The notes below the pieces were generated by a model that made no database searches, had not been told where the DNA came from, and was given only the letters and a program-made list of their open reading frames with translations. A DNA stretch of 64,000 nucleotides, from positions 2,245,001 through 2,309,000 of the forward strand of contig NZ_JABWRD020000001.1 of NCBI RefSeq assembly GCF_014268785.2, in the 5' to 3' direction. The DNA is from Pseudomonas shirazensis. Its GTDB lineage: Bacteria > Pseudomonadota > Gammaproteobacteria > Pseudomonadales > Pseudomonadaceae. Of the stretch, positions 54,687-63,563 are shown piece after piece (position 1 is the stretch's first letter; every line of letters starts with the position of its first letter). The translations under genes were made by a program, and so were the position numbers.

Positions 54687-54809
54687 GCTGGCGTGGCTCC
54701 TTCATTGGAATGACAAGACTAGCGGATCGGCAGCGATTTATGCGCTTGCGTGCAGCCTAAGACCTGCGCAATGGCTTAAAATCCCGCTTCCGCTGCCGCC
54801 GAGCCGACC

Positions 54810-56786
54810 ATGCCAGACCCTACCCTCCCCCAGCACGCCCAGATTGACTGGGACGATCTGGGCCGCCCGCACTCGCGGCAATACGACGACGTGTACTTCT
54901 CCACTACTGAAGGCAGCCTCGAAACCCAGTACGTGTTCATCGAAGGCAACCGCCTGCGCCAGCGCTTTGCCGAGCTGCCAGCCGATGGCTGCCTGGTGAT
55001 CGGCGAGACCGGGTTTGGCACCGGGATGAACTTCTACTGCGCCTGGCAGCTGTTTGCCGAGCAGGCCACGGCCGGCGCCCGCCTGCATTTCGTCAGCGTC
55101 GAAAAGTACCCGTTGAGCCATGCCGATCTGAGCCGCGCCGTTAAGCTGTGGCCGGAGCTGGCGGCTTACTGGCAGCCGCTGTTGGACCAGTACGTGGCAG
55201 TGCATCCAGGCTTTCAGCAGTTCAGCTTCGACGGCGGCCGGGTGACCCTGACCTTGCTGATCGGTGATGTACTCGAGCAACTGCCGCTGCTCGATGCGCG
55301 CATCGACGCGTGGTTTCTCGACGGCTTCGCGCCCGCGAAAAACCCAGACATGTGGACCCCCGAGCTGTTCGCGCAACTGGCGCGGCTGTCGCATGCAGGC
55401 ACCAGCATCGGCACCTTCACCACCACCGGCTGGGTCCGCCGTAGCCTGATCGAGGCCGGCTTCAGCATGAAAAAGGTGCCTGGGCTGGGCACCAAGTGGG
55501 AGGTGATGCACGGCCACTACAGCGGCCAGCCGGCGGTGACGGCCACGGCACCGTGGTACGCCCGCCCAACAGCCACCGGCGGCCCGCGCCAGGCGCTGGT
55601 GATCGGCGCCGGGCTGGCTGGCAGCGCCAGCGCCGCCAGCCTGGCCACACGAGGTTGGCAGGTCACGGTGCTGGAGCGCCATGCTGCGCCTGCACAGGAA
55701 GCCTCGGGCAATCCGCAAGGCGTGCTGTATTTGAAGCTGTCTGCCCATGGCACAGCGCTGTCACAGATGATCGTCGCCGGCTTCGGCTACACCCGCCGTT
55801 ACCTCGAACGCATGCAGCGCGGACGCGACTGGGATGCTTGCGGCGTACTGCAACTGGCCTTCGATGAAAAGGAAGCCGTGCGTCAGGCCAAGCTCGCTGG
55901 CGCCTTCGACAGCAGCCTGCTGCGCCCGCTGAGCCAGCTCGAGGCCGAGCAGGTGGCAGGGGTCAGCCTGGCCAGTGGCGGCCTGTTTTATCCACAGGGT
56001 GGCTGGGTGCACCCGCCGGCGCTGTGCGCTGCGCAATTGCAGCACCCGCGCATTGAAGTAAAGGTGCATCAGGAAGTGCTCGAGCTGCGCCAGGTTGATG
56101 GCCTCTGGCAAGCCTGGGCCGGCGCGCGTCTGCTGGCCACTGCGCCGGTGGTGGTGCTGGCCGGCGCGGCCGATGTGCGCGCCTTTGCGCCGTGTGCGGA
56201 GCTGCCGCTCAAACGCATCCGTGGGCAGATCACCCGCTTGCCGGCCACTGCCGAGAGCCGCTCGTTGAGTACGGTGGTATGTGCCGAGGGCTATGTGGCG
56301 CCGGTGCGCGATGACGAGCACACGCTTGGCGCCAGCTTTGACTTCCACAGCGACGACCTGACCCCGACCGTGGCCGAGCATCAAGGCAACCTCGAGCTGC
56401 TCGAGGAAATTTCCGCCGACCTCGGTCAGCGGCTGCAGCTGGCCACGCTGGACCCGGCACTGCTGCAAGGGCGCGCAGCGTTTCGCTGCACCAGCTCGGA
56501 CTACCTGCCGATTGTCGGGCCGGTTGCTGACGCTCATGCCTTCAACGAGGCGTACGCCATGTTGCGCAAGGATGCTCGGCACCTGCCTGCAGTTGACTGT
56601 CCTTGGCTGGAAGGCCTGTACGTTAATACCGGGCATGGCTCGCGAGGCCTGATCACCGCCCCGCTCAGCGGTGAGCTGCTGGCGGCCTGGATCAGTGGCG
56701 AACCCTTGCCGGTGCCGCGGTCGGTAGCTGAGGCGTGCCACCCGAATCGCTTTGCATTACGCGCCCTGATTCGCGGCAAGGCCTGA
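54810..56786 (+). CDS. mnmC: Bifunctional tRNA mnm5s2U-forming enzyme
   Basis: A 658-residue fusion. Residues 1-about 240 form the MnmC2 methyltransferase (GETGFGTGMNF near residue 66, then WFLDGFAPAKNPDMW). Residues about 262-650 are the FAD-dependent MnmC1 oxidase (VIGAGLAGSASAASLATRG, then GNPQGVLYLKLS). It removes the carboxymethyl group from cmnm5s2U34 of tRNA and then methylates the amine. The gene stands alone. Confidence 0.95.
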   Translation: MPDPTLPQHAQIDWDDLGRPHSRQYDDVYFSTTEGSLETQYVFIEGNRLRQRFAELPADGCLVIGETGFGTGMNFYCAWQLFAEQATAGARLHFVSVEKYPLSHADLSRAVKLWPELAAYWQPLLDQYVAVHPGFQQFSFDGGRVTLTLLIGDVLEQLPLLDARIDAWFLDGFAPAKNPDMWTPELFAQLARLSHAGTSIGTFTTTGWVRRSLIEAGFSMKKVPGLGTKWEVMHGHYSGQPAVTATAPWYARPTATGGPRQALVIGAGLAGSASAASLATRGWQVTVLERHAAPAQEASGNPQGVLYLKLSAHGTALSQMIVAGFGYTRRYLERMQRGRDWDACGVLQLAFDEKEAVRQAKLAGAFDSSLLRPLSQLEAEQVAGVSLASGGLFYPQGGWVHPPALCAAQLQHPRIEVKVHQEVLELRQVDGLWQAWAGARLLATAPVVVLAGAADVRAFAPCAELPLKRIRGQITRLPATAESRSLSTVVCAEGYVAPVRDDEHTLGASFDFHSDDLTPTVAEHQGNLELLEEISADLGQRLQLATLDPALLQGRAAFRCTSSDYLPIVGPVADAHAFNEAYAMLRKDARHLPAVDCPWLEGLYVNTGHGSRGLITAPLSGELLAAWISGEPLPVPRSVAEACHPNRFALRALIRGKA

Positions 56787-56927
56787 GCAACGGGCTGCTT
56801 GCAGCCGACTGACCACTCATCCCTTATAACCGATTGATATAAAACTCTCAGAAACCGCTCCGGTCACTACCTAAGTGCCCGTCATCCGGCGAGGCACCTT
56901 CCCCAACGGCAAAACCGGTAAGGACTT

Positions 56928-58715
56928 ATGTGCGGATTAGCTGGAGAGTTACGTTTTACCCCGATCAATCAGGCCCCGCGCCCCGCGGATCTCGCTGCGG
57001 TTGAGCGCATCACCCACCATCTGGCCCCACGCGGCCCGGATGCCTGGGGCTTCCATAGCCAAGGGCCGATTGCCCTCGGTCATCGGCGCTTGAAGATCAT
57101 GGACTTGTCCGACGGCTCGGCGCAGCCGATGGTCGACAACAACCTCGGCCTGTCGCTGGCGTTCAACGGCGCCATCTACAACTTCCCGGAACTGCGCCAG
57201 GAGCTGCTCGACCTGGGTTATACGTTCTGGTCCGACGGCGACACCGAAGTGCTGCTCAAGGGCTATCACGCCTGGGGCGCCGCGCTGCTGCCCAAGCTCA
57301 ACGGCATGTTCGCGCTGGCCATCTGGGAGCGCGACACCCAGCGCCTGTTCCTGGCCCGTGACCGCCTTGGCGTCAAGCCGCTGTACCTGTCGCGCAACGG
57401 TGAACGCCTGCGCTTCGCCTCGACCCTGCCGGCACTGCTCAAGGGCGGCGATATCGACCCGGTGATCGACCCGGTCGCGCTCAATCACTACCTCAACTTC
57501 CACGCTGTGGTGCCGGCGCCGCGCACCTTGCTGGCCAATGTGCAAAAGCTCGAACCTGGCACCTGGATGCGTGTCGACCGCCACGGCGAAGTCGAACGTC
57601 AGACTTGGTGGCAGCTCAAGTACGGGCCAAATGCCGACGAGCAGAAGCTCGACCTCGAAGACTGGACCACCCGCGTCCTCGACGCTACCCGCGATGCGGT
57701 GGCGATCCGTCAACGCGCCGCAGTGGACGTTGGTGTACTGCTGTCGGGCGGGGTCGATTCGAGCCTGCTGGTCGGTCTGCTGCGCGACGTTGGCGTAGAC
57801 GATCTGTCGACTTTCTCGATCGGCTTCCAGGACGCTGGCGGTGAGCGCGGCGACGAGTTCGAGTTTTCCGACCTCATCGCCCGCCACTACGGCACCCGCC
57901 ACCATCAGTTGCGCATCGATGAGCACGAAATCATCGACCAGTTGCCGGCGGCGTTCCGCGCCATGAGCGAACCGATGGTCAGCCACGACTGCATCGCTTT
58001 CTATCTGCTATCGCGTGAAGTCGCCAAGCACTGCAAGGGCGTACAGAGCGGCCAGGGCGCCGATGAGCTGTTTGCCGGTTACCACTGGTACCCGCAGGTC
58101 GATGGCGCAGCGGACCCGTACTCGGCCTACCGCGATGCGTTCTTTGACCGCAGCCATGCCGAATACCGCGAGACGGTGCAGGCACCGTGGCTGCTGGACA
58201 ACGACGCAGCCGGTGATTTTGTTCGCGAGCATTTCGCCCGCCCTGGCGCGGCCGATGCGGTAGACAAAGCGTTGCGCCTGGACAGCACGGTGATGCTGGT
58301 CGATGACCCGGTCAAACGGGTCGACAACATGACCATGGCCTGGGGCCTGGAGGCGCGCACGCCGTTCCTCGATTACCGCCTGGCGGAACTCTCGGCGCGG
58401 ATCCCGGCACGCTTCAAGCTGCCCGATGGCGGCAAGCAGGTGCTCAAATCGGCCGCACGTCGGGTCATCCCGCATGAGGTGATCGACCGCAAGAAGGGTT
58501 ACTTCCCGGTCCCTGGCCTCAAGCACCTGGAAGGCGCCACCCTGGGTTGGGTGCGCGACCTGCTGACCGACCCAAGCCAGGACCGTGGCCTGTTCAACCC
58601 GGCCATGATCGACAAGCTGCTGAGCAACCCGCACGGCCAGTTGACCCCACTGCGCGGCTCCAAGCTGTGGCAGTTGGCGGCACTGAACCTGTGGCTCAGT
58701 GAACAAGGAATCTGA
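56928..58715 (+). CDS. asnO: N-acetylglutaminylglutamine amidotransferase
   Basis: A 595-residue asparagine-synthetase-like enzyme. The nucleophile Cys2 (MCGLAGELRF) starts the glutaminase domain, and the synthetase half has the PP-loop LLSGGVDSSLLVGLL near residue 270. In the NAGGN system it makes the amide of the dipeptide osmolyte N-acetylglutaminylglutamine amide. It is the first gene of the cluster, 3 bases before the synthetase, and its promoter should lie in the 140 bases after mnmC. Confidence 0.9.
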   Translation: MCGLAGELRFTPINQAPRPADLAAVERITHHLAPRGPDAWGFHSQGPIALGHRRLKIMDLSDGSAQPMVDNNLGLSLAFNGAIYNFPELRQELLDLGYTFWSDGDTEVLLKGYHAWGAALLPKLNGMFALAIWERDTQRLFLARDRLGVKPLYLSRNGERLRFASTLPALLKGGDIDPVIDPVALNHYLNFHAVVPAPRTLLANVQKLEPGTWMRVDRHGEVERQTWWQLKYGPNADEQKLDLEDWTTRVLDATRDAVAIRQRAAVDVGVLLSGGVDSSLLVGLLRDVGVDDLSTFSIGFQDAGGERGDEFEFSDLIARHYGTRHHQLRIDEHEIIDQLPAAFRAMSEPMVSHDCIAFYLLSREVAKHCKGVQSGQGADELFAGYHWYPQVDGAADPYSAYRDAFFDRSHAEYRETVQAPWLLDNDAAGDFVREHFARPGAADAVDKALRLDSTVMLVDDPVKRVDNMTMAWGLEARTPFLDYRLAELSARIPARFKLPDGGKQVLKSAARRVIPHEVIDRKKGYFPVPGLKHLEGATLGWVRDLLTDPSQDRGLFNPAMIDKLLSNPHGQLTPLRGSKLWQLAALNLWLSEQGI

Positions 58716-58718
58716 TCG

Positions 58719-60464
58719 ATGAAAGCCCACGAAACAGCCTACGGCCAGCGCTTGCTGCGCGGCCAGGCCCCGTCCTACGCGCGGCTGCAGGCGCGCCTGG
58801 CCGAAGATGGCAGCGAGCCGCACGACCAGCCGCGGGCAGTCCACTGCGGCTGGGGCCGGCTGCTGATCGGCCATACCTACCCGGACCCGAGCTGCCTGGC
58901 ACAGGCGCTGCTGGATGAGGCCCCCGGTGAACGCGACATTGCCCTTTACGTGGCGGCGCCGCATCAGGTACTGGCGCACGCTCCGCAACAGCTGTTTCTC
59001 GACCCCTCGGACACCCTGCGCCTGTGGTTCAGTGACTACCGCCCGGCGCAGCGGGTGTTCCGCGGTTTTCGTATTCGTCGGGCCCAGAGCGAAAGCGACT
59101 GGCAGGCGATCAATGCGCTGTACCAGGCGCGCGGCATGCTCCCGGTCAACGCCGAGCTGCTCACCCCGCGCCATCAAGGCGGGCCGGTGTACTGGCTGGC
59201 CGAAGATGAAGACACCCATGCTGTGATCGGCAGCGTGATGGGCCTCAATCACAGCAAGTCGTTCGATGACCCCGAGCATGGCAGCAGCCTCTGGTGCCTG
59301 GCCGTCGACCCGCGCTGCAGCCGGCCAGGGGTTGGCGAGGTGCTGGTTCGGCACTTGATCGAGCACTTCATGAGCCGCGAGCTGGCCTATCTGGATCTGT
59401 CGGTGATGCACGACAACCGCCAGGCCAAGCGCCTCTACGAAAAGCTCGGCTTTCGCAACTTGCCGACCTTTGCCGTCAAGCGCAAGAACGGCATCAACCA
59501 GACCCTGTTCCTCGGCCCTGGGCCTGAGGCCGAGCTCAACCCGTACGCGCGCATCATTGTTGACGAAGCCCACCGCCGCGGCATCGAAGTGCAGGTCGAC
59601 GACGCCAAGGCCGGCTTGTTTACCCTCAGCCTGGGCGGGCGCCGGGTACGCTGCCGCGAGTCGCTCAGCGACCTCACCAGCGCCGTCAGCATGACCCTCT
59701 GTCAGGACAAGCGCCTGACCCAGCATGCGCTGGAAAAGGCCGGGCTGAAGGTGCCGGTGCAACAGCTGGCCGGCAATGTCGACGACAACCTGGCGTTTCT
59801 GGAAGAGCACGGCGCGGTAGTGGTCAAGCCGGTCGATGGCGAGCAAGGCCAGGGTGTGGCGGTCAATCTGACCACGCTTGAGGAGGTTTCCCAGGCCGTC
59901 GCACACGCCCAGCGTTTTGATAGCCGCGTACTGCTCGAGAGCTTCCATCCGGGGTATGACCTGCGCATCGTGGTCATCGGCTACGAAGTGGTGGCCGCAG
60001 CCATTCGCCACCCGGCACAGGTGATCGGTGACGGCACGCACAGCGTCAAGGCGCTGATCGATGCCCAGAGCCGCCGCCGCGAGGCTGCCACGGCTGGTGA
60101 AAGCCGCATTCCGATGGATGAAGAAACCGAGCGCACCGTGCGTGCGGCAGGTTATGAATACGGCGATATTCTGCCGGCAGGCGAGCACCTGGCGGTACGC
60201 CGTGCGGCCAATCTGCACACCGGCGGCATTCTCGAAGATGTCACCGAACGTTTGCATCCGGCCTTGGCCGATGCCGCCGTGCGCGCGGCGCGGGCGCTGG
60301 ATATTCCCGTGGTCGGCCTGGACTTCATGGTGGGCGACGCCAGCCAGCCCGACTACGTGATCATCGAAGCCAACGAGCGCGTTGGCCTGGCCAACCATGA
60401 ACCGCAACCCACGGCCGAGCGCTTTGTCGATCTGCTGTTTCCGCACAGCCGGGCACCAGCCTGA
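58719..60464 (+). CDS. ngg: N-acetylglutaminylglutamine synthetase
   Basis: A 581-residue fusion of a GNAT-type acetyltransferase and an ATP-grasp ligase. The acetyltransferase part (about residues 110-270) has LAVDPRCSRPGVGEVLVRHL, and the ATP-grasp part (about 300-580) has VVKPVDGEQGQGVAVNL and the metal-binding IIEANERVGL. It makes N-acetylglutaminylglutamine, the precursor amidated by the upstream enzyme, so acetylation and ligation sit in one protein. Confidence 0.9.
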   Translation: MKAHETAYGQRLLRGQAPSYARLQARLAEDGSEPHDQPRAVHCGWGRLLIGHTYPDPSCLAQALLDEAPGERDIALYVAAPHQVLAHAPQQLFLDPSDTLRLWFSDYRPAQRVFRGFRIRRAQSESDWQAINALYQARGMLPVNAELLTPRHQGGPVYWLAEDEDTHAVIGSVMGLNHSKSFDDPEHGSSLWCLAVDPRCSRPGVGEVLVRHLIEHFMSRELAYLDLSVMHDNRQAKRLYEKLGFRNLPTFAVKRKNGINQTLFLGPGPEAELNPYARIIVDEAHRRGIEVQVDDAKAGLFTLSLGGRRVRCRESLSDLTSAVSMTLCQDKRLTQHALEKAGLKVPVQQLAGNVDDNLAFLEEHGAVVVKPVDGEQGQGVAVNLTTLEEVSQAVAHAQRFDSRVLLESFHPGYDLRIVVIGYEVVAAAIRHPAQVIGDGTHSVKALIDAQSRRREAATAGESRIPMDEETERTVRAAGYEYGDILPAGEHLAVRRAANLHTGGILEDVTERLHPALADAAVRAARALDIPVVGLDFMVGDASQPDYVIIEANERVGLANHEPQPTAERFVDLLFPHSRAPA

Positions 60465-60528
60465 ATCACCCAGGGGGCCTGCGCGGTAACCGCGTCAGGC
60501 CACCCTCCCCCACCGCCTAGGAGTGACT

Positions 60529-61713
60529 ATGTCTGTAACCCACCCCGAACCGGATCTGGACTACCTGAAACGCGTCCTGCTGGAAATGCTCGCCATCCCC
60601 AGCCCGACCGGCTTTACCGATACCATCGTGCGCTATGTCGCCGAACGCCTGGATGAATTAGGCATTCCGTTCGAGCTGACCCGCCGCGGCACCATCCGCG
60701 CCACCCTCAAAGGCCGGCAAAGTTCGCCTGACCGCGCTGTATCAGCCCACCTCGACACCATCGGCGCCAGCGTGCGCCAGTTGCAGGACAACGGCCGCCT
60801 GGCCCTGGCGCCGGTCGGCTGCTGGTCGAGCCGGTTTGCCGAGGGCAGCCGGGTCAGCGTGTTTACCGACACCGGTGTGTTCCGCGGCAGCGTGTTGCCG
60901 CTGATGGCCAGCGGGCACGCCTTCAACACCGCTATCGACCAGATGCCGATCAGTTGGGACCACGTCGAAGTGCGCCTGGACGCCTACTGCGCGACCCGCG
61001 CCGACTGCGAGGCGTTGGGGATCTCGATTGGTGATTTCGTCGCCTTCGATCCCCTGCCCGAGTTCACCGAAAGCGGCCATATCAGCGCCCGCCATCTGGA
61101 CGACAAGGCCGGTGTAGCAGCGCTGCTTGCTGCGCTCAAGGCGGTGGTGGAAAGCGGCCAGCAGCCGCTGATCGACTGCCACCCGCTGTTCACCATCACC
61201 GAAGAGACTGGCTCTGGCGCTGCAGGTGCATTGCCGTGGGATGTCAGTGAGTTTGTCGGCATCGACATTGCGCCGGTGGCACCTGGTCAGGCCTCCAGCG
61301 AGCATGCGGTGAGCGTGGCGATGCAGGACTCGTCGGGGCCGTACGATTACCACCTGTCGCGGCACCTGCTCAAGCTTGCCAATGACCAGCAACTGCCGGT
61401 ACGCCGCGATCTGTTCCGTTACTACTTCAGCGATGCGCACTCGGCGGTTACGGCGGGCCATGACATCCGCACGGCGTTGGTGGCGTTTGGTTGCGATGCC
61501 ACCCACGGGTATGAGCGGACCCATATCGACAGCCTGGCAACCCTCAGCCGGCTGCTCTCGGGTTACCTGCTCAGCCCACCGGTGTTTGCCAGCGATTCGA
61601 ACCCGGCCAATGCTTCGCTGGAGCGCTTCAGCCACCAGATAGAGCATGACGCGCAGATGGAGAGCGATACCCGTGTGCCGCCGGTTGACAGCCTTTTGGG
61701 TAACAAGCTGTGA
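60529..61713 (+). CDS. M42-family peptidase of the NAGGN cluster
   Basis: A 394-residue dinuclear-metal aminopeptidase-like protein with AHLDTIGASV, the metal ligand block HLDDKAGVAALLAAL and the catalytic EETGSGAAG. It is regularly found after the NAGGN synthetase and may take part in osmolyte turnover, but its substrate is not proven. ATG 60529 was chosen because AGGAG lies 5 bases upstream; a GTG at 60523 falls inside that ribosome site. Confidence 0.88.
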   Translation: MSVTHPEPDLDYLKRVLLEMLAIPSPTGFTDTIVRYVAERLDELGIPFELTRRGTIRATLKGRQSSPDRAVSAHLDTIGASVRQLQDNGRLALAPVGCWSSRFAEGSRVSVFTDTGVFRGSVLPLMASGHAFNTAIDQMPISWDHVEVRLDAYCATRADCEALGISIGDFVAFDPLPEFTESGHISARHLDDKAGVAALLAALKAVVESGQQPLIDCHPLFTITEETGSGAAGALPWDVSEFVGIDIAPVAPGQASSEHAVSVAMQDSSGPYDYHLSRHLLKLANDQQLPVRRDLFRYYFSDAHSAVTAGHDIRTALVAFGCDATHGYERTHIDSLATLSRLLSGYLLSPPVFASDSNPANASLERFSHQIEHDAQMESDTRVPPVDSLLGNKL

Positions 61714-61774
61714 CGCCTGTGGTGCGCGAATCGCGTAGCATGGCGGGATTGTCGATCAATCTACGAAGTTGCCC

Positions 61775-62002
61775 ATGCTGATCCCTTACGACCAACTCGA
61801 AGCTGAAACCCTGACCCGCCTGATCGAGGACTTCGTGACGCGCGAAGGCACCGATAACGGCGATGACACGCCGCTGGAAACCCGTGTGCTGCGGGTGCGC
61901 CAGGCATTGGCCAAGGGTCAGGCGTTTATCCTGTTTGATCTGGAAAGCCAGCAGTGCCAGCTGCTGGCCAAGCATGATGTGCCCAAGGAGCTGTTCGAGT
62001 AA
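61775..62002 (+). CDS. UPF0270 (YheU) family protein
   Basis: A 75-residue acidic protein starting MLIPYDQLEAETLTRLIEDF, the constant form of the UPF0270/YheU family. ATG 61775 fits the family; a TTG two codons earlier is in frame. Function is unknown. A terminator hairpin with T-run follows the stop. Confidence 0.92.
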   Translation: MLIPYDQLEAETLTRLIEDFVTREGTDNGDDTPLETRVLRVRQALAKGQAFILFDLESQQCQLLAKHDVPKELFE

Positions 62003-62009
62003 TGCTGTG

Positions 62010-62036
62010 GGGGGCTGCGAGCCGGTCCCCCTTTTT
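62010..62036 (+). terminator. Rho-independent terminator after the UPF0270 gene
   Basis: A GGGGG/CCCCC stem with a loop of about 12 bases is followed by TTTTT, 8 bases after the UPF0270 stop. Its T-run overlaps the stop codon of rsmI on the other strand, so the convergent genes share this DNA. Confidence 0.7.
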
Positions 62037-62214
62037 ACTGCTCCTGCACTTTGCGGGCTTTGATTCGCTTGTAGATTTCACAGCGGTGTACGGGTAGGTC
62101 GCGTGGGGCGTCGATGCCCAGGCGGACGATGCCATGGTCGATCGCTACTACCACGATCTGGATGTCATCGTTGATGGCGATGGCCTGGCCAACTTCGCGA
62201 GTCAGTACCAGCAT
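62035..62214 (-). CDS. rsmI: CsrA/RsmA-family translational regulator (RsmI-like)
   Basis: A 59-residue protein starting MLVLTREVGQAIAINDDIQI and ending with VRLGIDAPRDLPVHRCEIYK and KVQEQ. This is the full CsrA/RsmA fold, with the N-terminal LTR (RNA-binding Arg6) and the RLGIDAPRD...VHR block, including the conserved Arg near residue 46. CsrA proteins are dimers that bind GGA in mRNA leaders. Differences from RsmA/RsmE and the position beside the NAGGN genes suggest the third paralogue, RsmI, of P. putida and P. fluorescens. A strong GAGGAGG lies about 8 bases upstream. Confidence 0.9.
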   Translation of the reverse strand: MLVLTREVGQAIAINDDIQIVVVAIDHGIVRLGIDAPRDLPVHRCEIYKRIKARKVQEQ

Positions 62215-62402
62215 GCTTTGATCCTCCTCGTTCCAGGGAAGATTGGAGACTGCACTGGGTACATTCGCCTACACAACGTTGCTCCTGCTAAATAGATCGG
62301 TCCTACGCTTGAGGGTAAAAAACCCTACAGATTTGGGGTGGTTTTGAGGGGGGTGTTTCTTGATTGGGGTGGGCTTATCCTTTTTTTGTGGTGGCGGGTA
62401 GG
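62215..62402. other. Leader and upstream region of rsmI
   Basis: About 190 bases carrying the strong rsmI ribosome site at 62221-62229 and a small GAGGGT/ACCCT hairpin at about 62309-62325. The rsmI promoter should lie here but clear boxes were not found. Confidence 0.4.
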
Positions 62403-63098
62403 GTCCCTTTCGCCCTTACGGCGAGTCACTTTTTTGACAAACGCCTCAAAAAAGTAACCAAAAAAAGGCTGGCTCCTACATCCGGCCCCTTCGCTGCGCT
62501 GCGGGGTTCCCTCGCTCCGGCCTTGCTCCCGGGAGGACCGCGCTGTACGGGCCTCCTGGCCCGCAGCGCTTGCCGGCCATCCATGGCCGTCACCTCCCTC
62601 CGCAAGACCTGCGCTCGGCCTCCTGAAGTCGCAGGTAGATCAAGATCAAAAGCAGATCAAGATCAAGAGCACGCCTCGCTGCGCTGGCGCAGATCAAGAA
62701 CGCAGATCAAAAGCGAAGGTCAAAAGCGAAGGTCAAAAGCGACAGTCAAGGCTGGGGCAGCTTTGCGGCCATCCGTAGCGGTCCGCCTTGCCCGCGAAGG
62801 GCCGCGCCGCGGCCCCGCTCTTGATCTGCGCCAGCGCAGCGAGGCGTGCCTTTGATCTTGATCCACCGGCGACTCAGGAGGCCGAGCGCAGGTCTTGCGG
62901 AGGGAGGTGACGGGCATGGATGCCCGGCAAGCGCTGCGGCCCAGGATGGGCCGTACAGCGGTCCTCCCGGGAGCAAGACCGGAGCGAGGGAACCCCGTAG
63001 CGCAGCGAAGGGGCCGGATGTGGAGCCAAGACCTTTTTTGGTTACTTTTTTGGGGCGTTTGCCAAAAAAGTGACTCGCCGTAAAGGCGAAAGGGGCCC
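62403..63098. repeat. Large imperfect inverted repeat (about 300- and 280-bp arms)
   Basis: The left arm (62403-62698) and right arm (62820-63098) are inverted, mostly identical copies with small indels. Shared blocks include TTACGGCGAGTCACTTTTTT, CATCCGGCCCCTTCGCTGCG, CTCCCGGGAGGACCGC, CACCTCCCTCCGCAAGACC and ACGCCTCGCTGCGCTGGCGC. The 121-base spacer has short direct copies of AAGGTCAAAAGCG. Open frames inside are products of the repeat and not convincing genes. It resembles dispersed intergenic repeats of Pseudomonas and could fold into a very long hairpin. Confidence 0.85.
62706..62746. repeat. Short direct repeats in the inverted-repeat spacer
   Basis: The motif (A)AGGTCAAAAGCG occurs twice in a row, flanked by the variants AGATCAAAAGCG and ACAGTCAAGG. 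Related GATCAAGATCAA runs lie in the left arm. Confidence 0.75.
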
Positions 63099-63180
63099 GA
63101 CCGGCCAACACAACAAACGGATAAGCCCCCATAATCGAGCACGACCCACCGAAGCCGAGAGCTGAACATCAACCAGCAAA

Positions 63181-63513
63181 TCAGCCCTGCTGCAACCGCG
63201 GCCCAAACACAATAATCGTGGCCCCGACCACACACAACAGCGCCCCGAGCCAATCGCTGCCCAACGGCCGAACCCGCTCAACCAGCGCCAGCCAAAGCAG
63301 CGAAGAAACGATATAGATCCCGCCATAAGCCGCATAAGCCCGTCCCGCATAGGCCGCTTCGACGCGCGTCAAAATCAGCCCAAACACACTCAGGCTGACC
63401 AGCGCTGGCACAACCCACCAGGCACTCTTGCCCAACCGCAACCAGAGGTAAAACGCATAGCACCCGCCAATCTCGAACAACGCCGCAAGAAAGAACCAGA
63501 AGTAATTGACCAC
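63181..63513 (-). CDS. YnfA-family (UPF0060) membrane protein
   Basis: A 110-residue membrane protein with four hydrophobic helices and the constant block [19 protein letters not shown] followed by [12 protein letters not shown]. The family looks like small multidrug-resistance proteins but its substrate is unknown. GTG 63513 gives the usual family length; an ATG at 63549 would add 12 residues that are not hydrophobic. Neither start has a strong ribosome site. Confidence 0.85.
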   Translation of the reverse strand: MVNYFWFFLAALFEIGGCYAFYLWLRLGKSAWWVVPALVSLSVFGLILTRVEAAYAGRAYAAYGGIYIVSSLLWLALVERVRPLGSDWLGALLCVVGATIIVFGPRLQQG

Positions 63514-63563
63514 AGCCCACGCCCGTGCAGATTCAAAGCTACCGAGCATACCTCACTCGCCCA

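Noticed and set aside
58008..60446. 812-codon minus-strand frame
   Set aside because: Antisense of the NAGGN amidotransferase and synthetase, which carry intact catalytic motifs. No recognisable motif in the antisense.
62364..63253. Several open frames of 60-180 codons in the large inverted repeat
   Set aside because: They read the same repeat in opposite directions, share no family features and have low-complexity Arg/Pro-rich translations.
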